Source: Halisarca cf. caerulea (lineage: Eukaryota > Porifera > Demospongiae > Chondrillida > Halisarcidae). From it: DNA of 64,000 bases. Below, one piece after another: positions 56,300-63,172 of this stretch. The first letter of the stretch is position 1. Every line of letters starts with the position of its first letter. The notes beneath the pieces were generated by a model, which saw nothing but the letters and a program-made list of their open reading frames with translations, was not told the DNA's origin and ran no database searches. The stretch spans positions 43,701-107,700 of the forward strand of contig CAUJGJ010000207.1 in assembly GCA_963170055.1 (NCBI GenBank), read 5' to 3'. The translations under genes were made by a program, and so were the position numbers.

Positions 56300-56694
56300 A
56301 ATATATTTCGATTTAACAACTGAGTATATCAATAAAATGCATAATATCCTAGCATATATACACAACCAAACAAGTAGAGTTTGTGAATATATAAAACACA
56401 AAAAAGTATTAGAGAACCAACCAAATAGTGTCATAATATGTAAAATTAAATGCTAGCTATGTAATTGTCAACACGCAGTATAGCTATAAATAGCAGTCAT
56501 TCTTGTACCTCTCTTTGCCACACGACCAACTTGTGTGCCCAGGGCATCCGACGAGGACGGGGAGGTACATCATGCCCCAAAAATTTAGCCAGGCTGCGAC
56601 AAGTCTACCGTCAGACCAGTTGCATCTGTGGAATCATCAGAAGGGGATCCAGACTAGACATCACTGGGAGGTGCCACTTTGAACAGATCAATTG
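56300..56694. other. No gene seen
   Basis: The first half is AT-rich (repeated ATATATA and AATATA motifs) and the second half is of mixed composition. Open frames on both strands are short and overlap one another with no recognisable domain. Confidence 0.35.
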
Positions 56695-56802
56695 ATGGAC
56701 AGGGTGGACTGGCTACTCGAGCGGGCAAGACTTCAGGGCTGTGGAACCATTACATCCTACACAACGAGTACCACGGGCGCCAATCAGCTGCTGGACACCT
56801 GA
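56695..56802 (+). CDS. Short frame, copy A of a duplicated coding-like segment (35 aa)
   Basis: ATG begins MDRVDWLLERARLQG, continues CGTITSYTTSTTGANQLLDT and stops at TGA. The core LLER-A-LQG-GTITSYT-STT is repeated 216 bp downstream in the same relative frame (see 56,881). The offset is 72 codons exactly, and the changes preserve most residues. This suggests an internally duplicated coding exon or two related small genes. The family is not recognised. Confidence 0.25.
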   Translation: MDRVDWLLERARLQGCGTITSYTTSTTGANQLLDT

Positions 56803-56880
56803 ACACTGACACTACTCAGACTAGTCCAAGCACCACAATGCACCAGATTCAGGTCGTCTTGGTAGGACAGGTCCAGCAAC

Positions 56881-57198
56881 ATGGAGGAGATGGACAACAT
56901 CAATCAGTTCAGTGGCTTATTGGAAAGGCTACTCGAGCAGGCAGGATTTCAGGGTAGTGGAACCATTACGTCCTACACATCGAGTACCACGGATGCCCAT
57001 CCACTGGTGTTGAGCTCCTGCAACTGCACAGCTACCCCACAAAGCGAGCACCACCATGCTGCCGCCACAGGTTCTATAAAAATCATAAAAATCAAATCAA
57101 TCATCAAGAATATATTTGAAATTCAAGTTTCAGGTTATTCAGGCATTTCAAAAGGCTGTACACCACCAGCTAAGGCACACACAAGACTTAATGGATGA
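56881..57198 (+). CDS. Hypothetical ORF, copy B of the duplicated segment (105 aa)
   Basis: The frame starts MEEMDNINQFSGLLERLLEQ, continues AGFQGSGTITSYTSSTTDA and then LVLSSCNCTATPQSEHHHAAATG. Its first ~45 residues align with copy A at 56,695. After residue ~64 the composition shifts to Ile/Lys-rich (SIKIIKIKSIIKN), which looks like intron or untranslated DNA. CCACAG|GTTCTA at 57,065-57,076 is a weak possible donor. An acceptor TTTCAG at 57,128-57,133 would lead into a different, more protein-like frame. The predicted product is a short polar peptide with a helical start. I do not recognise it, and only its first two thirds look coding. Confidence 0.25.
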   Translation: MEEMDNINQFSGLLERLLEQAGFQGSGTITSYTSSTTDAHPLVLSSCNCTATPQSEHHHAAATGSIKIIKIKSIIKNIFEIQVSGYSGISKGCTPPAKAHTRLNG

Positions 57199-57226
57199 AT
57201 CCAATGAAGAAATAAGCGATTCCTAA
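57134..57226 (+). CDS. Exon-like frame, Gln-rich helix (30 aa)
   Basis: After a pyrimidine-poor but canonical acceptor (AAGTTTCAG) a frame reads VIQAFQKAVHHQLRHTQDLM, then DESNEEISDS, and ends at TAA. The pattern of hydrophobic residues in a Gln/His-rich background would suit an amphipathic helix with an acidic tail. It resembles in style the Gln-rich frame at 57,403, so the two may be exons of one gene. This is inference from composition only. Confidence 0.2.
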   Translation, partial: VIQAFQKAVHHQLRHTQDLMDESNEEISDS

Positions 57227-57402
57227 AGATACTGAAATATATGACATGGTAAAGAAACAAAGGGACATGACCCAAGGAAGTGTACAGCAATTACAGCCAT
57301 TTTACGTCTTCAGTAGGCAATTATTATAAATTATTATTTACTACGTACATATAATTATGTAATTGACAAAATTACGAAGACCAGGTATTCTCATTCTTAG
57401 AT

Positions 57403-57567
57403 ATGACGTACACATGTATGGATCAGCAACTGAATACTAACCAACAAAAGTTGCTGAAACAGCTGCAACACCAGTTCCTCTCCCAGAACACAATTAGACA
57501 GGTCGCACATCGTCCACAAGACTACCCTGGAATCTTCAGGCAAAAACTTGCCACAGTCACTGGCTAG
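57403..57567 (+). CDS. Exon-like frame, Gln-rich (54 aa)
   Basis: A good acceptor-like tract (GGTATTCTCATTCTTAG, ending 57,400) is followed by a frame that reads MTYTCMDQQLNTNQQ, KLLKQLQHQFLSQNTIRQ, then HRPQDYPGIFRQKLATVTG and TAG. The KLLKQLQHQF part would form an amphipathic helix. Codon choice and composition look protein-like, but the family is not recognised. The antisense frame over the same bases is a shadow. Confidence 0.27.
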   Translation: MTYTCMDQQLNTNQQKLLKQLQHQFLSQNTIRQVAHRPQDYPGIFRQKLATVTG

Positions 57568-57596
57568 GACCGTACACCGACTGAAACCGTACATCG

Positions 57597-57870
57597 ACTG
57601 ACACCGTACACCGGCACACATACGATACGCGTAACCGGGCGATGATCTGCAAGTCTCACGGGCCTTACATCACACCGCTGGGTACTATAGACAGCAAAGA
57701 GGTGGAGAAGAGAACGGTAACTTACAGGCCCTTCCCACTTCCAATGAAGCGGACCTGCCTCCAAAGGACTATGTGGCAAGCAACACTGCAAGGGCGAACT
57801 CAAACTCACAACTCCCGTGTCTTTAAGGAGCAAGGACGTACCCAATCACAAGCTCCGACCGTACACCGAC
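57597..57870. repeat. ~274-bp direct repeat, copy A
   Basis: The segment beginning GACTGACACCGTACACCGG and containing ACGATACGCGTAACCGGGCG is repeated 535 bp downstream at 58,132-58,406 with few changes, for example a two-base deletion in GGTACTATAGACAG (GGTACTAGACAG in copy B). The region is GC- and CpG-rich compared with its flanks. Confidence 0.88.
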
Positions 57871-58125
57871 CCGTACAACGACTGTGGCACACAAAGTGTA
57901 GCCGCGCGATGACACGTCACCGCTGGGTACTTTCAGACACCCTCCCAAATGTCTGCTAGGAGCAAGGACGCACCCAATCACAAGCTCCGACCGTACACCG
58001 ACCCGTACAACGACTGTGGCACACAAAGTGTAGCCGTGCGATGACACGTCACCGCTGGGTACTTTCAGACACCGCCCCCACTGTCTGCTAGGAGCAAGGA
58101 CGCACCCGATCACAAGCTCCGACCG
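57829..58125. repeat. 132-bp tandem repeat (two full units and a partial)
   Basis: AGCAAGGACG begins at 57,829, 57,961 and 58,093, giving an exact 132-bp period. Each unit includes AAGCTCCGACCGTACACCGA, GTGGCACACAAAGTGTAGCC and CACCGCTGGGTACTTTCAGA. The third, partial unit runs directly into copy B of the 274-bp repeat, so the whole block is copy A, 132-bp units, copy B. Confidence 0.88.
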
Positions 58126-58131
58126 TACATT

Positions 58132-58406
58132 GACTGACACCCTACACCGGCACACATACGATACGCGTAACCGGGCGATGATCTGCAAGTCTCACGGGCC
58201 TTACATCACACCGCTGGGTACTAGACAGCAAAGAGGTGGAGAAGAGAACGGTAACTCACAGGCCCTTCCCACTTCCGATGAAGCGGACCTGCCTCCAAAG
58301 GACTATGTGGCAAGCAACACTGCAAGGGCGAACTCAAACTCACAACTCCCGCGTCTTTAAGGAGCAAGGACCGTACCCAATCTGCAAGCTCCGACCGTAC
58401 ACCGAC
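58132..58406. repeat. ~274-bp direct repeat, copy B
   Basis: Second copy of the segment at 57,597 in the same orientation. It ends with GAAGCTCC-like sequence (GCAAGCTCCGACCGTACACC) and then leaves the repeat at ACAAAAGG. Open frames in both copies are short, differ in length between copies and are not conserved, so I regard the repeat as non-coding. Confidence 0.88.
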
Positions 58407-58690
58407 AAAAGGTTGGTGAGTAGCGCCATGCGGCTGACTCTTAACGCCCCGCACCAAAGACTTACTCCAGGACCCCTTAAGGGAGACTACTACGGGCTTC
58501 CTAGATCCCGCCAGCATGGGCGCAAGGTAGTAGCCTGGTCGGTTTGGTCACCCGGGTTCGGAGTTACCCCTTTTCTGAATTCAGCGCTATTGGAGCCTGC
58601 AACCAACACGACAACTACTCACAAAGGAAAATGGCGAGGACAGCAGCTTTTATACTAAAGTTCTACTTCCGTTTTGTGTTGAGCATTCTG

Positions 58691-58730
58691 ATTGGCTGTT
58701 GTCTTGTTTTGGCGCGCTTTGTGTGCCAAT
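58691..58730. promoter_or_regulatory. CCAAT / E2F-type promoter cluster
   Basis: ATTGG (58,691-58,695) and CCAAT (58,726-58,730) are inverted CCAAT boxes whose starts lie 35 bp apart. Between them TTTTGGCGCGC (58,707-58,717) matches the E2F consensus TTTSGCGC. Paired NF-Y and E2F sites at this spacing are characteristic of animal cell-cycle promoters. The cluster sits at the downstream end of a GC-rich stretch and just before an ATG at 58,747 in a good context. Direction and target are inference. Confidence 0.45.
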
Positions 58731-58746
58731 CTAATTAATTGGTGAA

Positions 58747-58896
58747 ATGGAGGGGCTACCCCTTAGCGTACAGGAAGACATGTCTACGCCCCGTCGATGC
58801 AGTACTGGCGATAGATTATACTATGTTGATGCTCAGACTCCTTGCAGGGTGTGTCACAGTCAGGCAAGAATGGCTAGGAAACTAAAACACAGTTAG
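58747..58896 (+). CDS. Hypothetical ORF or first exon downstream of the E2F cluster (49 aa)
   Basis: ATG in the context GAAATGG opens MEGLPLSVQEDMSTPRRC, then STGDRLYYVDAQTPCRVC, and a basic end ARMARKLKHS before TAG. If the frame is a first exon, a donor at TGCAGG|GTGTGT (after residue 34) would join in phase to the acceptor at 59,002, whose exon reads PRRTIVDKHMIGLPSN. The family is not recognised. Support is its position after a promoter-like cluster and protein-like composition. Confidence 0.3.
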   Translation: MEGLPLSVQEDMSTPRRCSTGDRLYYVDAQTPCRVCHSQARMARKLKHS

Positions 58897-59002
58897 CAAA
58901 AGTTACAGCATAGATACTCTAATGGCATAAAGTGGGCAATGTGATGCCTCTAGGATCTAGTATTTAAACAATAATCTATTTTGTTTTTTGTGTTCTCCAC
59001 AG

Positions 59003-59068
59003 CCTAGAAGAACGATAGTTGACAAGCATATGATTGGATTACCTTCAAATTGTCAAGTTAGCTCTTGA
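59003..59068 (+). CDS. Exon-like frame with partial CRIB / CDC42-small-effector-like motif
   Basis: A strong 3' splice site (TTTTGTTTTTTGTGTTCTCCACAG, ending 59,002) is followed by a frame that reads PRRTIVDKHMIGLPSN, then CQVSS and TGA. The pattern RR-x-I-x-D-x-x-M-I-G-x-P-x-N resembles the start of the CDC42 small effector (CDC42SE) CRIB region, where an exon also begins just before the basic run. The expected F-x-H-x-x-H-x-G half is absent because the frame stops. The match is short, so chance similarity, a pseudogene or an unrecognised donor are all possible. Confidence 0.22.
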   Translation, partial: PRRTIVDKHMIGLPSNCQVSS

Positions 59069-59240
59069 GACTGTTTGACAAGGATCTCTACTGTTTGACT
59101 TTTCACAAACTTTTACGTATTCTTGCCTCTATAGCGCCAAGGGCACATTGGATCAAGTGACTTTGGATCAGCAGATGTGAGACAATGCAGTAGTTTACTG
59201 CTGGGCATACACATGCAGCTTTAGACTAGTGTGTCTAACC

Positions 59241-59887
59241 CCATTGAGTGTGTGTTCTCTGTACATTATTGTGTGTTGTGTTCTCTCTACATTGAGTGAT
59301 GTGTTCTCTGTACATTGAGTGTGTTCTCTGTATATTGAGTGGTGTTCTCTCTACATTGAGTGGTGTTCTCTCTACATTGAGTGATGTGTTCTCTGTACTT
59401 TGAGTGGTGTTCTCGGCTGTACATTGAGTGGTGTGTTCTCTCCACATTGAGTGGTGTGTTCTCTCCACATTGAGTGTGTGTTCACTCTACATTGAGTGGC
59501 CGTGTTCTCTCTACATTGAGTGGTGTGTTCTCTCCACATTGAGTGTGTGTTCTCTCCACATTGAGTGGTGTGTTCTCTCTGCATTGAGTGATGTGCTCTC
59601 CGTACATTGAGTAGTATTCTCTCCACAGTGATGTGTTCTCTGTTCATTGAGTGGTTGTTCTCTCCACATTGAGTGGTGTTCTCTCTCTACATTGAGTGAT
59701 GTTTTCTCTACAATGAGTGTGTGTTCTTCTCTCTCGGATGTGTTCTTTGTAGGTTGAGTGTGTGTTCTCTCTACATTGGGTGATGTGTTCTCTGTAGGTT
59801 GAGTGTGTGTTCTCTCTACATTGAGTGTGTGTTCTCTCTCTACATTGAGTGATGTTTTTTCTCCACATTGAGTGTGTGTTCTCTTTA
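59241..59887. repeat. Minisatellite, left block (~20-24 bp unit)
   Basis: About 29 copies of a unit built from ACATTGAGTG followed by (G/A)TGTGTTCTCTCT or shorter forms. Common unit lengths are 20, 21 and 23 bp, with scattered substitutions and indels. Long frames on both strands here are caused by the repeat and carry no domain. Confidence 0.93.
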
Positions 59888-60957
59888 CAGGGGTGAAAAT
59901 TAACACTCGCCCGCCAGCCCGAGGCGAGTATATTCTACCACGGGCTAGTAAAACTAGTAAAGATGGGCGCCCGTGTGGCCAGTAAGACTACCTTTCCAAC
60001 AACATGGCTGATCTAAGTTCTCCAGCTTTGAAAAGAATTCAAGTACAGCTACTTAAGTTGCAACGAAGGAAGCTTAGGATTAGTACCCTTCAAAAGTAGG
60101 GCTGTAATCAATTTTATCAAAGTAGTTTTTGAATGCGTCCTGAATATTTCTATTTTTGCCTTAGAGAAGCCCTGGGCACTTGTGACGTCATTGGTCTGTG
60201 GTGTTCAGTCTGGGGCTAAGGCTTGCAGGAAAACATTCAATCTCACAGTTATTTTTTGGAAAGAAGACAACTGTGGTTTCTTTTATGGGGGGCAGGGGGA
60301 GGGTTAAAGAGGGTATATAGCCACTCCCCCCGACCTTGGACCCAGTTGCCCCAATCTCCTCCCTCACTTGAATTCCTGTAACACACACGCACAATTGCAA
60401 CAGACTAATCTATGTATGTACTGTATTCAGAAACTACTTGAGTTGCACAAAGGACCCTCAAGAAAATTGTTTAAGGCCCCACCTGCTACCTCACTATACC
60501 TCGCTATTGCCCCTCTCCTTTCTGTGCCTTGCCTACATTGATTTGTAGGCAAAGCACAAAAAATATAGGAAAATAAGGGAAGGGTGCATGGTAAAAGTAT
60601 CTAGATAGAGTGGGTGTTCTGTGAGTATTGGGGTGATGCTATATGATATTGAAGACTCAAAGAACATGGTCTTAGCAAACATCCTAAATGAGCCTGACAT
60701 TGATGTCTAGATCAGTCCTGAAATCTTGTACTACTTATTTTTCTGAATAAACCTGATGGTTATCTTAAATCCCCTTTACAGACATCACACCACGCAATAG
60801 ACCCTAGTGGACATGAATACATTAGTTGCTATCGAGTACTAAAGTAGCATAATAATGACTATATCAACTGGGCTAGTAAATGAATACTTGGGCTGGTATC
60901 TTTTAGGTTTCACTAGCCCAGGTGGCTAGTGAAGGAAAAAGTTAGTTTTCACCCCTG
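59888..60957. mobile_element. hAT-like non-autonomous DNA transposon (1,070 bp) inside the minisatellite
   Basis: The left end starts CAGGGGTGAAAATTAAC and the right end, read on the minus strand, starts CAGGGGTGAAAACTAAC: 17-bp terminal inverted repeats with one mismatch. Subterminal GGGCTAGTA / ACTAGCCC motifs occur at both ends (for example near 59,943 and 60,872 and again at 60,911-60,918). Minisatellite lies immediately on both sides, so the element inserted into it. CAGGG-type ends suit the hAT superfamily, whose elements normally make 8-bp target duplications. I could not see a clean 8-bp duplication here, and the repetitive flanks make it hard to judge. There is no transposase frame, so the copy is non-autonomous. 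The superfamily call is inference. Confidence 0.75.
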
Positions 60958-61232
60958 GGTGTGTTCTCTCTACATTGAGTGGTGTGTTCTCTCTACATTG
61001 AGTGTGTGTTCTCCGTATTGAGTGTGTGTTCACTCTACATTGAGTGGTGTGTTTTCTCCACATTGAGTGGCGTGTTCTCTCCACAGTGAGTGTGTGTTCT
61101 CTCCACATTGAGTGGTGTGTTCCCACTCTACATTGAGTGTGTGTTCTCTCTCTACATTGAGTGTGTGTTCTCTCTCGACATTGAGTGGTGTGTTCCCTCT
61201 CTACATTGAATATGTGTTCTCTCCACATTGAG
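60958..61232. repeat. Minisatellite, right block
   Basis: About 12 further copies of the ACATTGAGTG / TGTGTTCTCTC unit, the continuation of the left block after the transposon. It ends at CTCCACATTGAG, just before the second copy of the dispersed repeat. Confidence 0.93.
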
Positions 61233-61238
61233 ACTGAC

Positions 61239-61749
61239 GACTCCAAAGTTTCATAAGCCATTCTCAAAGTTAGGAAAACAATACTAAATTCTACTTCTTG
61301 NNNNNNNNNNNNNNNNNNNNNNNNNNNNNNNNNNNNNNNNNNNNNNNNNNNNNNNNNNNNNNNNNNNNNNNNNNNNNNNNNNNNNNNNNNNNNNNNNNNN
61401 NNNNNNNNNNNNNNNNNNNNNNNNNNNNNNNNNNNNNNNNNNNNNNNNNNNNNNNNNNNNNNNNNNNNNNNNNNNNNNNNNNNNNNNNNNNNNNNNNNNN
61501 TCAAAGAAAATTTTTGTGAAACTAGGTGTGACAAATCTTTAGAGAATATGCAGTAAGCCTGTAATGGACGTACTTAACAAAAATACAAGTTATCTTGTGA
61601 GTTTGTATTGTTGTATTGGACCCATGTGGAGTCCTAGCATTGTTTTGGGTGTGGCGCACCAACCAGCTACTGAGCAAGTGAACCAACTACTGTACATGGG
61701 AACTACCTGTTGTAAATACCATGCAATCAATCTCAGTCTGTACTAGTGA
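61239..61749. repeat. Dispersed ~330-bp repeat, copy 2 (interrupted by an assembly gap)
   Basis: Starts GACTCCAAAGTTTCATAAGC and ends CAGTCTGTACTAGTGA, matching copy 1 at 55,970-56,299 in direct orientation with roughly a dozen substitutions and small indels. The 200-N run at 61,301 lies between TTCTACTTCTTG and TCAAAGAAAATTTTTG, which are adjacent in copy 1 (TTCTATACTTTTTG then TCAAAGGAATTTTTTG). Confidence 0.85.
61301..61500. other. Assembly gap (200 N)
   Basis: Exactly 200 undetermined bases. The round length suggests a fixed-size placeholder and not a measured distance. Frames drawn through it are meaningless. Confidence 0.99.
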
Positions 61750-62169
61750 GCTGTGTCAATCCTACATCCATTTACCATTTTTAATGGTTTTTATACACCC
61801 TTCAAAAATGCCTTTCAGCCATTATGTGACACATGGTCGTGGGGTGAGTAAACTATGATTTGAGCTGAGGATCTGACATATTCTAGTGATGTAGCCTTGA
61901 GTTGGTACAATAACAGTTGTTTGGGGGGGGGGGGGGGGGGTTAAAACTTAAGAAGTACAAAAAGAAAAGTATGTCATGTAAGCCCATCACAAGATAACAA
62001 GTACAGTACGAAATATAGTGTGTGTATTCACAAGGTGGGGGGAGGGGGGAGGATAATTATGGAATCAAAAGTGTTCTATAACTATTGAGGATTATCCAGT
62101 GTCCCTATTGTATGGTATGATAGGTTTCACACATCGGGTATCAGGTATTTATTTTTACTTGGGAAGCCA
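61750..62169. other. No gene seen; includes an 18-G run and a G-rich patch
   Basis: Unique sequence with an uninterrupted G run at 61,923-61,940 and a second G-rich patch, GGTGGGGGGAGGGGGGAGG, near 62,035-62,053. No convincing frame on either strand. Homopolymers of this length are prone to length errors in assembly. Confidence 0.6.
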
Positions 62170-62388
62170 TTAACTGACAATGTTGTATTTGGTAATGAAG
62201 ACAGCTACCACCACGGGGAGTAGAAGTAAAGAACTGAGAAAATGAAAAGGAAGAACTCCAAAATCATTGAATACAAGGATGCTAGATGGTAACCGGGAGC
62301 AACACTTTGAACTGGGCAGGACTGTGGAAGACGTGATGGCAAGTTCAATGAGACCACAATGCAAATTTACACTGCTAGCTGCCACCAT
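62170..62388 (-). CDS. Hypothetical small ORF, possible tail-anchored peptide (72 aa)
   Basis: The minus-strand ATG (context AGAATGG, favourable) opens MVAASSVNLHCGLIELAITS, followed by a Ser/Cys-containing middle and a strongly hydrophobic C-terminal stretch SLLLLPVVVAVFI ending TKYNIVS. One hydrophobic segment at the extreme C-terminus would suit a tail-anchored membrane peptide. Its start lies 213 bp from the LIN52 start on the other strand, so a shared divergent promoter is possible. The family is not recognised, and a chance ORF is a real alternative. Confidence 0.25.
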   Translation of the reverse strand: MVAASSVNLHCGLIELAITSSTVLPSSKCCSRLPSSILVFNDFGVLPFHFLSSLLLLPVVVAVFITKYNIVS

Positions 62389-62527
62389 TCTGTTTTAACA
62401 GGTTTGCTTTTCAAATGTTGCTCCTCTCTGGCCTTGCCAGGGAAGAAGTTTATACCAGTTTGATTTTATTCATGATCATAATTCTATTTTATCTAACTTT
62501 GTATGATTCTGTATGGATCCCATGTCT

Positions 62528-62600
62528 GGGCGGGACGGCAAATCCGGGGGACACGTGATCCTCCGAAAACGTCATAGAAGAAGGCGAGACTATCCGTAAA
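62528..62600 (+). promoter_or_regulatory. LIN52 promoter / 5' untranslated region motifs
   Basis: A TATA-less, GC-richer stretch directly upstream of the LIN52 ATG contains GGGCGGG (62,528-62,534, Sp1/GC box), CACGTG (62,552-62,557, canonical E-box) and ACGTCA (62,569-62,574, CRE/ATF half-site). These are typical proximal elements of animal housekeeping promoters. An in-frame TAG at 62,575-62,577 closes the reading frame upstream of the chosen start. Confidence 0.5.
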
Positions 62601-62601
62601 C

Positions 62602-62958
62602 ATGGCGGGTAAGGCCAGTGGGCTGGATGTTCGCCTTCAGTTTAGTGATGACTATTTAGTTTCGGACGAAAAACTAGAAAGAAATTCTCCTTTGCTGTGG
62701 CCTGAAAATTCGCTGTTTGGTGATTTGAATCCTGTAATGTTACCAAGTACGCCTGAACTACCGAAGTACTGGATATCTAGTGGACCTCATTCGAAAGACA
62801 ATGCAGACGAGAAACTATTGCATGAATTAGGCATACTGAGCAATACAGAGCTCAAGGAAAAGGTGAAAATGCTCAAAAAGCTGGCTTATCAACTAGAACA
62901 AGAAGAGACAAAGGAAATCCAAAGAACTAAATGTCTTGACATCTTTAAGGACGTGTAG
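62602..62958 (+). CDS. LIN52: LIN52 homologue, MuvB/DREAM complex subunit
   Basis: LIN52 is a small nuclear subunit of MuvB, which joins p107/p130, E2F and DP in the repressive DREAM complex and joins B-MYB to activate mitotic genes. This 118-aa frame is about the family's usual length (human ~116). Near the N-terminus LVSDEKL (19-25) keeps the L-x-S-x-E-x-L motif that docks in the p107/p130 pocket. RNSP (27-30) places Ser29 where human Ser28 is phosphorylated by DYRK1A, within the kinase's R-x-S-P preference, and LLWPE (31-35) follows. The C-terminal helical region LLHELGILSNTELKEKVKML then KKLAYQLEQEETKEIQRTK matches the LIN9-binding part of the family. The start is supported by context AACATGG and an in-frame stop nine codons upstream. 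There is no intron in the coding region, unlike the multi-exon human gene, so an ancient retrocopy is possible, but the frame is intact and has its own promoter and polyadenylation signal. Confidence 0.93.
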   Translation: MAGKASGLDVRLQFSDDYLVSDEKLERNSPLLWPENSLFGDLNPVMLPSTPELPKYWISSGPHSKDNADEKLLHELGILSNTELKEKVKMLKKLAYQLEQEETKEIQRTKCLDIFKDV

Positions 62959-63120
62959 TTATAACTTTTGTCCCTCTCGAACTCAGTTATTCGTGCAAAA
63001 TCATTTTACTACACTGGTATTGTGTGAACCCCATATACTCTGTGTTCTGTTGCATAGCAACAGACTACTGTGTGCCTCAGTTGTGCTGTAACTTTAGTGT
63101 CTATATTAATTTTACTAACA

Positions 63121-63126
63121 AATAAA
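63121..63126 (+). terminator. Polyadenylation signal AATAAA for LIN52
   Basis: Canonical AATAAA 163 bp after the LIN52 stop, followed by TG/T-rich sequence (AATTTTTGTGTGG) suitable as a downstream element. Cleavage here would place the LIN52 3' end within tens of bases of the convergent IL-17-like stop codon. Confidence 0.7.
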
Positions 63127-63172
63127 GCATCAACATTCAAACAGGTCAATAATTTTTGTGTGGAATATTCAA

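Noticed and set aside
56115..56456. 113-aa plus-strand and 149-aa minus-strand frames over dispersed repeat copy 1
   Set aside because: Copy 2 breaks both frames with indels, and no transposase or other domain is visible.
58525..58575. tRNA or Pol III gene, suggested by GGGTTCGGAGTT resembling a B box
   Set aside because: No matching A box at the right spacing and no cloverleaf can be drawn from the flanks.
57397..58658. Several 60-140 aa frames on both strands over the GC-rich repeats
   Set aside because: They overlap one another on opposite strands, and their lengths differ between the two copies of the same repeat, so no single frame is conserved.
58631..58738. 35-aa hydrophobic ORF starting MARTAAFILKF in a good ATG context
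   Set aside because: It runs straight through the CCAAT/E2F cluster and is better explained as chance translation of promoter or 5' leader DNA.
59235..59906. Long frames in the minisatellite (REHTTQCRENT-type peptides)
   Set aside because: Simple translation of the ~23-bp repeat; all frames are similarly open, and the peptides are low complexity with no domain.
60926..61534. 202-aa minus-strand frame and its 73-aa plus-strand counterpart
   Set aside because: They run through the 200-N gap and minisatellite; most residues are undetermined.
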